A DNA stretch of 64,000 nucleotides from Chiua virens. Lineage: Eukaryota > Basidiomycota > Agaricomycetes > Boletales > Boletaceae. The translations under genes were made by a program, and so were the position numbers. This document shows, piece after piece, positions 43,643 through 54,014 of the stretch. The notes under the pieces are model-generated. The model ran no database searches and had not been told where the DNA came from. It was given only the letters and a program-made list of their open reading frames with translations. How positions within the stretch are numbered: the first letter of the stretch is position 1; each line of letters begins with the position of its first letter. Location of the stretch: assembly GCA_019787685.1 (NCBI GenBank), contig JAHNUO010000005.1, positions 372,001 through 436,000 of the forward strand, written 5' to 3'.

Positions 43643-46353
43643 ATGATGTCCCCTACTTCATCCAGCAACAAGAAAAACAAGGTCAAGGAATTAACAAGTG
43701 CCTTGATAGGTACCGCAACCAACAAAAAGTCCAAAAAGTATGTATGCATCTTAGATCTATAAATACCGACGTGACTCATGGCATTAATCTTATAGTGCTT
43801 CTGATAACGGTGATGACAAACTCAGTGCCACCGAGAAGGAGATTTATCGATTCGCCGGGAAGAAAGCGGTCGTACTCCTTGACCCTTTCACTGTTCCTGA
43901 ACAAGCCTTCAACACCGGCATTCAGCACGACATGGGTGGCCAAATCCTCAGCATAGCGTATGTTTCGTTTGATCCAGTTACCATGCATTCACATTATTTT
44001 TGTCATGGTTAGGAGCCCAGAGACTATCGAGAAGCACCTCCACTTCTATCACGGAATTCTCAGGTTGGTTCCCAGTCTACAAAGTGACCTCGACCATGAC
44101 ACTATGACGCCATCACGGCTAAGAGACATTGTCCAAGCAGTGAGTGTATGCGCATATATTCATGATCACTGACAACAGAATGACTGAAAACAGATTACCA
44201 CCGGAATGAGTGAAGGACGGTCAACGGACCTTGCTTCAGTGAAGCATAAAGGGATGAAGTACGTGCCTGAGAACATGAACAGTGTGTCCGACACTTTGGA
44301 TCCACCCATTCCAGAGGTCGAATCCAAATCAATGCGTGGAGTTTTCCACCCACAGTTAGCGAGGTTTCTGTGTCCCCGAAGGGACCTGGAAGAGTTCGAC
44401 CAAGATCCTGAATGGTATGTACATTATGATCTCGTGTTCGTGTCACAGTCAGTTGTGCTCGCTAATGGTATTTTAGTGGTATGGAAGCATTGGCGCAGGG
44501 TGTTTTTCCCATGAAAGCGTCAAGATGGCCAACTGGCTTCTACCAGGACGACGTTTATGACCCGAAGGACAATACTATTGGGTTGTTTCGAAACCATGTC
44601 GTCGTCAGGGTGAGAGTCCGACTCCATCGTTTGGCATGGTACTCATGCACACCACGCAGTTCTACAAGCATTTGTTCCTCGGTCCTGCAGCCGTCGTAAA
44701 CGAATCTACTACTCGTCGAGCAGCCAGGCCAGCTAAGAATCGTGGCTGGGGACTTGATTCGGTGGACCGTCATATCATCGCATATGTTCACATCATCGTA
44801 AGTTTGCTTCCTTCATTCTCATATACTGCCGTTACTGAGAGCCATGGTAGACATACTTTACACTGAGTCATGCACAGCAATGGAGCCAGACAGTTGGCGA
44901 AATGGACCTGGAAGACCTTTACTCGCGAATCGTGGAGATGCTTGAGGATGAATCAGATCTATGGGTGCGAGAGACCCTGGCGTGGTGGAACAAGTAAGTG
45001 TAATTGACGCATCTTACGCCACTGGTAACTTACCGTTTTTACAGGCACTGCAATCCAGGTAGTGGTCCGTCTAAACCTTTGAATGGCAAGAACGCAAAAA
45101 AAGATCGAGCTGGCAGTGACGACGACATGACAGCCATCCGTGCCCGAAGGGCAAAGGGCAAAGAGGAAGCCGCAGCAGAAGACCCCTTCTGCTCTGAACC
45201 AGAGCCTATCGTGCCCCGGCGTGCCCCTACTGCTAAGCCAAAGCGACCGGAGTACGACAAGGCAACCCATAAATCCTCTACCCACGCTGACGAGGACATT
45301 GATATCCCCGAGGCCCAGTTCAGGAACAACGCGCCCCGTCCCTCTGTCGCAAGGCCAAAGCGATCCGAGTTCGAAGCAGCCCCCGAGAAGTCCTCTTCCC
45401 GCCCTTGGGTTGAGTCTGACGAGGACAATGATATCCCCGAGGCCCAGTTCAGGAACAACGCGCCCCGTCCCTCTGTCGCAAGGCCGAAGCGATCCGAGTT
45501 CGAAGCAGCCCCCGAGAAGTCCTCTTCCCGCCCTTGGGTTGAGTCTGACGAGGACAATGATATCCCCGAGGCCCAGTTCAGGAACAACGCGCCCCGTCCC
45601 TCTGTCTCAAAGCCGAAGCGCTCCGAGTACGAAGCAGCCCCCAAGACGGTCTCTACCTATGCCAACGAGGACATCGATATCCCCGAGGCCCCTTCCAGGA
45701 ACCGTGACAATGCGCCCCGTCCCTCCGTCTCAAAGCCAAAGCGCTTCGAATACGAAGTGGCCCCCTCTTCTCGCGCTGACGAGGACATCGATATCCCCGA
45801 GGCCCCTTCCAGGAACCGTGACAACGCACCCCATCCCTCCGTCTCAAAGCCGAAGCGCTCCGAATACGAAGTGGCCCCCTCTTCTCGTGCTGACGAGGAC
45901 ATTAATCTCCCTGAGGTCCCATCCAGGAACTGCACACCCCGTCCGTCTGTCGCAAAATTAAAGCGCTCCGAATATAAGGCAGCCCCCAAGAAGTCCTCCA
46001 ACCCATCTGACGAAGACGACTCCAATGGTAACTATTACAATATTTCCTTGAACACCCACACCGTCATTCAAACTACTAATCACGACACTGCAGATGGGGG
46101 TGTGGTAGCCCACACTGATTCACAACTCTCCCAGCTCCCCGATGATATCAATAGTGCTGAAGAATCAGCCAGGGGCGTTCCCCCCAAGCGTCGCCGTGTC
46201 CACTTGAAACTCTCGCAACCCCCCGGCACCACAAAAGACGGCGACGATGTAGCCCCACCGCCGAAGAAGGCGAAAAAATCCACAAAACCCAAGCCTCAAA
46301 TTGCGCCGGCAAAACGGAACCCTGTGCGTGGAAAGCGTGCCAATGGATTCTAA
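43643..46353 (+). CDS. DUF6698 protein with tandem-repeat C-terminal tail
   Basis: Start ATG 43643 (MMSPTSSSNKKNKVKEL). Introns with GT-AG ends at about 43738-43794, 43957-44011 and several more join ATEKEIYRFAGKKAVVLLDP, TIEKHLHFYHGILRLVPSLQ, FHPQLARFLCPRRDLEEFDQ, ALAQGVFPMKASRWPTGFYQ, LFRNHVVVR, YKHLFLGPAAVV and HAQQWSQTVGEMDLEDLYSR to WNKHCNPG. This order is the DUF6698 domain, a mushroom family of unknown function. The last exon (from about 45047) adds a tail of roughly six 38-43-residue repeats (DEDIDIPEAQFRN, PRPSV.KPKRSE.EAAP) and a basic end rich in PPKKAKKSTKPK, likely nuclear. It shares a promoter region with the transposase. Confidence 0.75.
45280..45990 (+). repeat. Coding minisatellite in the DUF6698 gene
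   Basis: Units of about 114-129 bp: three long ones with SSSRPWVES at the join (the first two almost identical in DNA), two of a shorter RNRDNAPRPSV type, and one diverged last unit. All keep the frame and the core KPKRSE. Near-identical neighbouring units imply recent unit turnover. Confidence 0.85.
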
Positions 46354-46699
46354 AATTCGAGTCCGTCTTTCGTCCCGATGCTTCTCGTTTGCTAACCTGA
46401 ATACCATTAGTATCGTCCGTCTTCTGAGCCAACCCTCCGCCACATCATTCGAATACCTCCAGACGGTCTAGAACATTGACCTCGTTTTCCAACGAAAATT
46501 GCTCGTGCTTTCGATCATTCCCCTTGTTCTCGCTCACCGCTATCACTTTTCGCAACGATTCTTGTTCTCAGTTGCTCCATTACTCCATGTTCTCCTGCTC
46601 CAGGTCTTGCTGTATCGCTTATACTAGTATTTCGCCTGTTTTGGACTCTACAGATCATAGTAACTAGTGCTACTATACCATGTATGTCGTGGCTAATCC

Positions 46700-46918
46700 T
46701 ATTGGGCCTTGCAAGGCCTTGTTTGACGTACCATCACCTTGTATGGCCTGACGAGCTCAAGCTTGATAAGACTGACCTCGCAATGCCAAGCAAGATCGTC
46801 GGAACGGGGCTACCTTGGATGGCCTGACGAGCTCGGAGTGTTTCCCTCCATGATCTAGCAAGGCCGGTGTACTTGCAAGGCCTGGCAAGACCCTGCAAGG
46901 CCTTGTTTGGCCTTGCTA
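46700..46918. repeat. Right subterminal CAAGGC array
   Basis: Contains GGGCCTTGCAAGGCCTTG, two copies of TGG(A/T)..GGCCTGACGAGCTC, and CTTGCAAGGCCTGGCAAGAC with CAAGGCCTTGTTTGGCC at the end. It is the inverted partner of 38638-38792. Confidence 0.65.
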
Positions 46919-47168
46919 GACATCGACCTTTTCGCTGATGGGCAGGACGAAACGGAGTCGAGGGAATTTGGAATCGAGACAGGATAAGAACTTGGAGTTT
47001 GATATAGACCATGATACCAAGAAAATCGTACCGCGTACCCACATCGGTCCAGGTTGGCTGACGATGTTGAGCGTGGGTTGGCCTCGACTTGCCCTTTGAC
47101 CATGACATGGCCCTGACTGTGCGTTGCTTGATCAGCCCTCTCTCAAATGCTGATAACGAATTCTACCA

Positions 47169-48370
47169 ATGGACGAAGACGTCCTGAGCGACTTCATCCC
47201 AAGCAACATCGTGTCCAGGCAGGCAAGTACTCTAATCCCTCCATGTGGCCATATGTTCATCGCATGTCAACCATGTTACAGCAAAGTAAGGGTGCCGATG
47301 ATGGCGAGAGTCACCACACGACCAGATTTGCATCTCGTTTCTCCACCTTTGTCAGCTGGACTCCTCTCTCTTCATCGCAATCGGCCCTCCCCATCCAAAT
47401 TAGCAAAGGTGCAGTAGTTCGCAGAAAGACTGCAGAAGAAGCAGAAACGGACAGCAGACGAAAGTCAGCTTCACACAAAGAAGCAGGAAATGGACAAAGC
47501 AAAGGTATGTGTCGGCATCGGCACCCTTACTTTGCTGTAGGGTGGGGGTTGACACGCAATGAACATATGGCCACGACCAGATGTGTCTCCACCCTTGTCA
47601 GCCGGACTCCTCTCTCTTCAGGCATCCATCGCAAGCGACCCTCCCCATCCAAATTAGCAAAGGTGCGATAACCCGCAGAAAGACTGCAGAAGAAGCAGAA
47701 ACGGACAGCGGACGAAAGTCAACTTAAGCAGGAAATGGACAAAGCAAAGGTATGTCCGTCGGCTCTGAATTCTGGTCCCTTTCTCACTCTGGCAGGTCGT
47801 CGACGCGGTCAAGCGCTACGCTTATCTGTTGGGTCACACAGACTCTCTTTTCAAATATTTCGTCGGGATCAAGGTCCATTAGGTTCCTGTGTGCATGGCG
47901 CCCCGTATATCTGCAGAAAGCCCAAGCAAAACGGCTTGGAAGAGGTCGCAAGAAACCCGTGTACATATTCCCTGTCGTCGATCCCGTCCTATATTTATCT
48001 CTCCGCAGGGACCAAAGCGCTCGCCATAGAAAGTCGGAGAAAGAAAAGGACGAGGAAATGCTCAAATATGGCGAACTCGCCGCCGAGGGCGATGAGAACC
48101 AAGCTGTCAGTCCCTTCATCTTCATCTCCGTGTCTCTACTTACCTTTTGACAGCATAAATGACAACTATGAGAGCATACCAGCTGCAGGAATTGAATGGG
48201 ACGGTCTCATTGCATCATAATGGTCTCAACAGCATCCTTGCCGAAGAATTGGTGCGTCCCTCACCAACTCCATTCATCGTCATTATTCAACTTCACCACA
48301 CAGGGTCTCGGCAAAACCCTTCGAACTATCTCATTCTTGTCCTACACAAGGCATGAGAGGAAATAAAATT
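47169..48370 (+). pseudogene. Truncated ISWI-type chromatin remodeller
   Basis: Short exons read AERLQKKQKRTADES and KQEMDKAK, then VDAVKRYAYLLGHTDSLFKY (47799-47860), then ARHRKSEKEKDEEMLKYGEL, then MRAYQLQELNGTVSLHHNGL. After an intron ending at CACACAG comes GLGKTLRTISFLSYTRH (about 48305-48350). That is the order in ISWI/Snf2 ATPases up to the Walker A loop, with the Trp-Met pair of LNWMVSLHHNG missing. A stop follows at once and no helicase domain remains. A part of about 165 bp is duplicated (about 47335-47510 and 47580-47750). I infer a captured or abandoned fragment. The complete gene must be elsewhere. Confidence 0.7.
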
Positions 48371-49338
48371 TTGAAGCTCAGCTTGGCCTAGTCGAGTCAT
48401 TCAAGGACGTTGCGCTCAGCATCCGTGCCTCCGACGCGTTGGACGATCAACAGAATCTGACATCCGGCACCCACAGGTGCTACAGAGAGCTACCCCGTCG
48501 CATGCGCCTACTATTGACAGGCCTATTTCGCTTGACTGGTCTAGACCTGTCACCATGCTGAGTCTGTCTAGAACCAGAAGGGTGGTCCAACTTCAAGTTG
48601 GATGATATGGATGAACAGCTCACTATGATTCGCTGGCGGGCGTTGTCGACGTCCTCGTTCAAGAAATGAACCTCGGCCGGAATAGGCAGAAAGTATAGGA
48701 AGCGAGCCTGAAACAAGTCTATCCTCACTGGGCGCACCAACACGGTGGATACTTCGTTGACAGGTGCCGCATCATCAAACGCACCGATCGCGAGCCTGAA
48801 CCTGACGTTATGTAATGTCGTATCTCCGGGCCGAAGACGCCTATATTTAGCTTTGATCTTCGCATCTCCATCTTGAAGGCCTGAACCCTACGATAACCCA
48901 ATGCTAGTAAAACGCGCACGATAAGGGAAAAAACGAGCGAGCTAATAGACGACCAATCCTATTGCTGAGGTTAATTAGACGTTCACTACGATAAACTACA
49001 CTGTACTACTTAATTTGTACTTGATGACGAGGACAGTTTAACAAAAGAAAACAGGAGAAACACCTTGTATGGGTCCTTGGTCAAATGCGACAACATGTCG
49101 GCAAGACGTGTAAAGTGACAAGGGAACAACGACGAGACGGCGGATAAATATTGTGGACGCGGACATCGCGTGACGGTCGCATGATGCGACTCGGATGCAA
49201 CACGACAAACACTAAAAATTGCGTGAATAGAAACACCAACAACCCAACCGTCGCTCTTGTCCGTGATGGAAAATATGGGAAGAAAGAACCAGCGCGATAA
49301 AAGAAACCGAGTCAGCGTACGACACAAACCGTGAACCG
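48371..49338. other. No gene recognised; possible minus-strand fragment
   Basis: A minus-strand reading at 48919-48480 (ALGYRRVQAFKMEMRRSKLN, then VRIDLFQARFLYFLPIPAEV) looks protein-like in pieces but I recognise no family. The rest up to 49338 should include the 3' end of the WC-2 homologue. Confidence 0.3.
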
Positions 49339-51765
49339 TCAACGCTGCATCGCGTATCGCTCATACTTTTTGTCGTCCGATGACGTTGTCGCCAAGCGTC
49401 TTTCCTCCGCCTTATCTCGCTCGAATGAGGGTAGTGGGGAGATGGAATTTCCTCCTGATGGCATGGTCGACGCAGTTACGTACGAATATGGCGCCAATCG
49501 AGAGGATGACAGAGCGGACTCGTCAGATCCCCGGAAAGCACGCTGCGATGGCTGATTCGTTAACGGAGATGGGGTCGGATGGAAGGGACTGGTACTTGGA
49601 TGAAACGACATCCGTCCCTCGTTTCGCAATGTATGTTGTAGTGGGGGAGGGTGTGAGTAGTGTACAAAGTTGAGAGCGCTTGATGTTGGTGATGGCGAAG
49701 GCCCGGGGCCCGGGGCGATAGTAGGGCTATGCTGAGGATACACATCGCTTCCAGACGTAGAACCGACCGACGATGCCGAAGCGAAAGAACCACTTTCAAA
49801 GGTATTCCCCCTGGCAGAACCAGCGATGGCAATCGGGGCGGATTGGCTTGGGTTGACTTCCTCCTTGACCGCAATCGCGGTTGGCTTTTCCTTCTTCCGG
49901 CGTTGAGTTGGCGCCACGTGCCCTTCCTTTTTCGCACGAGAACGAGCATAGCGGAGACCACATCTAAGCCATAAAAGAACACATATGAGGGTGCTATCCA
50001 CGACATGAAGATGCGAATTATTACGCACGCGTTACAAAGTTCTTTCTTGCCGCTCGGACCTTTTCTCCATTCGGGGCTAGAGGTCGCCTTGCAGCTCGTG
50101 CATCGCAGGATTCCAACGGGTCGGTTACTACTTCTACCGGCGACGGATTCCCGCGCAGAACTGGGACTGACGCGGTGCCGTGGTGGTGGTACCACATCAG
50201 GAGAGGGAATCGACAATCCTAAATTGTCGGAGCGATGCCTATCGGTGTAATTCATGTCCGGACTCGGTGTAGGTTGGTAACCGTGCTGTGAACCTCGTGT
50301 ATCCCCGTAATTCGGTGACTCTGACGACCGGTTGGAAGGTTGCGCTCCATAGTGTGCTTCGCGCAATGGACACGAAGGGGGCAGAGAGCTGAGCGTGTGT
50401 CCCGGGCTGCTGCTTTGTGGCCATCGGGTATAATTTAAGAATGAAGACGAATCCGGGTGATTGGACCACGGAGAAGAGTAAGACGGCAAAGGGCTGACGA
50501 AGTTACCGTAAGATGGCGAAGGCGTACTTTGAACCGAAGGCAGCGTGTAGGAAGAAGTTGGTGAAACGTCATACGAAGGTTGACTGTGGTGTTGTGCATA
50601 GCTGTCCTGGGGCCGACTCGCGTACGAGGGATGGGTGGGCGTTGCAGTACTGGGGCGGGGGCTAGCCTGGATGGTATGACAGGCAAACATGATAGTGCCT
50701 AGGTTGCGTGCTCAGAAAACACATGGTATGACGTCAAGAGACCACACGGACCATGAGGTATGAAAACACTCTCTACTTCACCAACAACCATCGGCATCGT
50801 GCCAACGATCCTCCACCTTCTTGTACAACTAGTTTTGGCGTTGCTATCATGAGCGGATGTTTGGACCGCCGATGCACGCTTGGCAAGCTCCTTGGCGGAG
50901 GGCTTGTTGGAATACTCGTGGCTGGAATCGGGGGGCCAGCTGAGCAAGACTTTATAGTCATGGGCACTGGAATTGGACAGGATCTGGAAGACTCGGGTGA
51001 GGACGCCGGGCTGGGGACAATAGCAGCGGAGTCTCTGGTCCAAAAGGGAGAGCTGTTCTGGGGTCATTGTAGGTGTTCCACACCAATTTGACCAGGGGGT
51101 CTTGCGTTGTTCATCATTATCTGCTGGCCCAAGATCGACCACGGCGTGGATAAAACAGAGGACGAGGCCTTCGGCGGCCCAGCTAATTACGATGTCGACG
51201 GCCATATAATTGTTGTCTAGTGCGATCTTGTCGGCATCGCTCCATTGTGGAAGAGGGCCTGTGTAGCCGAGAAACCGGCGAACCCTTGAAAGGCGGCAGT
51301 ACCTAACCCTGGTGAAAGGGTTAGGTATAGGGTGAAAGTGACAAGGGGAGTGACGGACCTTGTGACAGAACCATGCATTGTGCGTTGTTCGAGAGCTTCT
51401 GTGAGGTCTGCTCTGGCGGAAGCTTGCTCCTCTGGGTGAACGAAATTGAGGAGGGACTTTCCGACGAGGAGGTCTGCCTGGTCCTCGAGATAGCATGCAA
51501 GGATAGGGTCGAGATAGATGAAATGTAGGTCGGATGTCAACAAAGACCAGTCTAAGGGGTCGAAGAGGATTAGTAAAAACGAGGCCGAGAGAATGGAATG
51601 AAACAAGACAAGATGATCGGAGGTCCGACCGGCAGATAGAGGGGACAATTGGATATGACAAGGGTGACACTTACAACAGCGAGTTTCACCGAATTTTGGG
51701 AGAGGATGGGAGGCGGGATCGGGGGTGTAGGAGGATGGGAGGGAAGGGGCGGCGGGGGTGGGCAT
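49339..51765 (-). CDS. wc-2: WC-2-type PAS and GATA-finger protein
   Basis: Start ATG 51765 (MPTPAAPSLPSSYTPD). Introns at 51674-51552 (TGTT|AC gives CYWSLL) and after HGSVTR are supported by frame. The PAS domain covers WSLLTSDLHFIYLDPILACY, LLVGKSLLNFVHPEEQASAR and MAVDIVISWAAEGLVLCFIH. After a Ser/Pro-rich linker comes one GATA finger, CX2C-X18-CX2C (CTSCKATSSPEWRKGPSG, LCNAC), with a 62-base intron inside the last CNAC. A basic RSRAKKEG follows, then a Ser/Pro-rich tail. In fungi WC-2 pairs with the blue-light receptor WC-1 in the nucleus and binds GATA sites. The protein has no LOV GXNCRFLQ motif, as expected for WC-2. Confidence 0.85.
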
Positions 51766-52257
51766 GTTGTGGTAACCTGGGAGGGAAGAAAGGGGCAAGT
51801 GCGATCTGGGATGGTGGTTAAGTACCTCGTTTTGAGGGCGTGAGGTGGGAGAAGAAGAAAAGAGATTGCGTACAATAAACCTGTGCAAGATGATTCACCG
51901 ATCAGAGGGAAGATGAGTGTTGGAATAAGAAATGTTGAGTCACGCTAAATAAAATACTGGCGCTGAATAATTCAAGTCGCCACCACACTTTTCTGACGGT
52001 GCCGAGGGTGAGGTGCTCCGATCAACTGAGATCCGTGAATGAGATCCTCGCCAAGTGAACAGTGTCTCCATTCCCGCTCGATGATCCACCCGCGGCCATC
52101 CATAACTCACCCGCGAGTGTACTCGTCCTTGTCGTTCATGCGCGTTCATGGCGTTGTTCATTCAATAACTTGCCATCAATTTTACCCTAATTACCTTTTG
52201 CGGTATTGACAAGATATGGTCCTTCGCCGGCGATCGCGATCCCAACCATCGCCTGGC
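51766..52257. other. Intergenic region between wc-2 and the ankyrin gene
   Basis: Divergent promoter region of about 490 bp. A GA-rich/CT-rich tract lies at 51700-51860. No further gene is visible. Confidence 0.5.
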
Positions 52258-53120
52258 ATGTCCGACCAGAAAAACATCTGGGTCGCAGCCGCAGATGGAG
52301 ACATCGCGCACGTACAGGTTCGTCATTTAATTTTAACACCCACTCTTCTTCATACATATCCTCTACAGCTTCTCGTAGAGCAGCATGGCATGTCCCTTTC
52401 ACTCTGTCATGCCGTCATACGTCTAATACCCATCAGCTGTCTCCCCAAACGCGCCTGATTCTTTCACATATACACCCATGCATGCCGCTGCATCCTACGG
52501 CCAGCTCGACGTCTTGGCTTATCTCGTCCAACAAGGTAACTCCATCACCGTATTCGTAAGATCGCCCTCGTCAACGATCCTCTGCCATCTAGGTGGTGAC
52601 GTAAATATCACTGATGAAGATGGTGACACGCCACTATACACCGTCGAAAACATCGACACTGCGCGGTGGCTGGTCGACCACGGTGCTGCCATTGACAGGC
52701 GTAATTCAGAGGGCGTATCAGTACGTCCCCCCTCCTGCACTCACCGCTCCCCCTCATCTCCATTCAAAGCCAATCGACCACCTCATTGAAGATTTTCCCG
52801 ACGTCGCTGCCTATTTGCATTCTCGATTACATCCCTCGGCCCCTCCCCCCGTCCCGTCCCCTGATCCTCAGCCGTCGCAGCATTCTCAAAACGCCGCATC
52901 AGAAACTTTGACATCTAATTTGATCCAGTCTGTCAGTGACATCATGCAGCGTGCAGAAGCAGAAGGAAGGGACCCAGATGAAGAACTAAGGGGTGCTGTC
53001 AACCGAACAGTTCTCGAAGGCGTTCTGGCCGGTTATGACTTGTCCAATCAAGATCACACTGACTCTGACACAGAAGACCAGCTTTCCAAGCGGCCTAGAA
53101 TGAACGGGTCGTCGCATTAG
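52258..53120 (+). CDS. Small ankyrin-repeat protein, Yar1/P16F5.05c type
   Basis: Start ATG 52258 (MSDQKNIWVAAADGDIAHVQ). Introns follow HVQ (acceptor CTCTACAG), HGM (46 bases, ends CATCAG), LVQQ (GTAACT to CATCTAG) and EGVS. The joined protein has ankyrin motifs LSPNAPDSFTYTPMHAAASY-GQLDVLAYLV and DVNITDEDGDTPLYTVENID-TARWLVDHGA. Then comes PIDHLIEDFPDVAAYLHSRL and an acidic C-terminal region to the stop at 53118. Yeast Yar1 is a chaperone of ribosomal protein Rps3; the S. pombe relative is P16F5.05c. Assignment rests on the ankyrin pattern and the DED/YTVEN words, so the exact orthology is less sure than the fold. Confidence 0.72.
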
Positions 53121-54014
53121 TAAAGAGTCCCTTGGTAGACAGCCCGTACTACTCCTTGTTCCTCGTCGACCGTCGTTCCGGTGATCACGATCGCTTAGCT
53201 GATCGATCGCAATGATCAGACGCTTGTCATTGTCAATCCCGCCCGACAAGACTAGACTGAGACGTTAAGACGGGACTGCGACACACTTGAGGGACAAGAC
53301 CAAGCAACCCCTCGGAGCACCGAGACTCATCACGCCAAACATCGCGTACCATTTTAGTCCAGGGCCGCAGCGCGCCTGTTGATAAAACATTGGAACGGCG
53401 ACAAACAACCCACTTCCAATGACTCGAAAGAACCCAAACGGCGCGTCGTGGGTCCCGCGGCCCTGCCAGTGGGTTGGGCCCGTTCTTCCGACATATTCCG
53501 CACATATTATCAATATGGACGCCCATGCCCGCATCAAATAGTCCATTTTCAATTCGAAGCACTGCACCCATAATATGTACATGTACGCACATTGAAGACG
53601 ACAGGATGCATGCTTTCTACACTTGCTGGCCAATCGTCGTAAAAGCCTTCGGGGATCCCCTCGACCACGGCCATCCTGTGCGGTGTTCCATATCGTGAAG
53701 CAGAAGTGCGCTCCGGAACACCTCAAAGGTCACCGTGCCATTTGTCGAGGTGTGGAGCAAAAAAGGGTTCTACAAACACCGCTGCAGACATACAGGGAAT
53801 GCTTCTGCTAACCACATTAAGAACCATTCCACACTAGGGATCTAATTAGCTGGTTTGGAGAACAAAAAACAGCACCAATGTGTCGCTACGCAAAATTCGA
53901 GTGGAACGCCATGCAACTTCCGCCACTTAGCCACGTTGCCTTTTTTGGACGCGTGAAACTTCGCCTAGATTCACCACCACGCAAGGTAATACGAACGCGT
54001 GTCAACACAACCGA
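53121..54014. other. No gene recognised
   Basis: A 153-codon minus-strand frame (53265-53726) and scattered plus-strand frames show no family motif. The 3' part (53870-54014) may hold 5' sequence of the PRMT5 gene. Confidence 0.4.

Larger units (their letters stand above)
38638..46918. mobile_element. Probable two-gene Plavaka/CACTA element with DUF6698
   Basis: The ends carry inverted, imperfect repeats. The left end is ACAAGGCCATATAAGGCC at about 38638. The right end, reverse complemented, is GCAAGGCCAAACAAGGCC at about 46918. Subterminal copies of GCAAGGC(A/C)TTGC occur at 38670-38792 and 46700-46915, and TATGGCCT..GAGCT words occur at both ends in opposite orientation. Inside are a complete-looking Plavaka transposase (minus) and a DUF6698 gene (plus), divergent over 190 bp. 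No clear target duplication was found, so the exact ends are uncertain. Confidence 0.55.

Noticed and set aside
45039..45644. 201-codon minus-strand frame and a 273-codon plus frame (45140-45961) over the DUF6698 repeats
   Set aside because: Both are shadows of in-frame repeat units divisible by three; the DUF6698 frame has the conserved domain upstream.
53265..53726. 153-residue minus-strand protein
   Set aside because: No recognisable domain or supported splice pattern; lies between two genes transcribed on the other strand.
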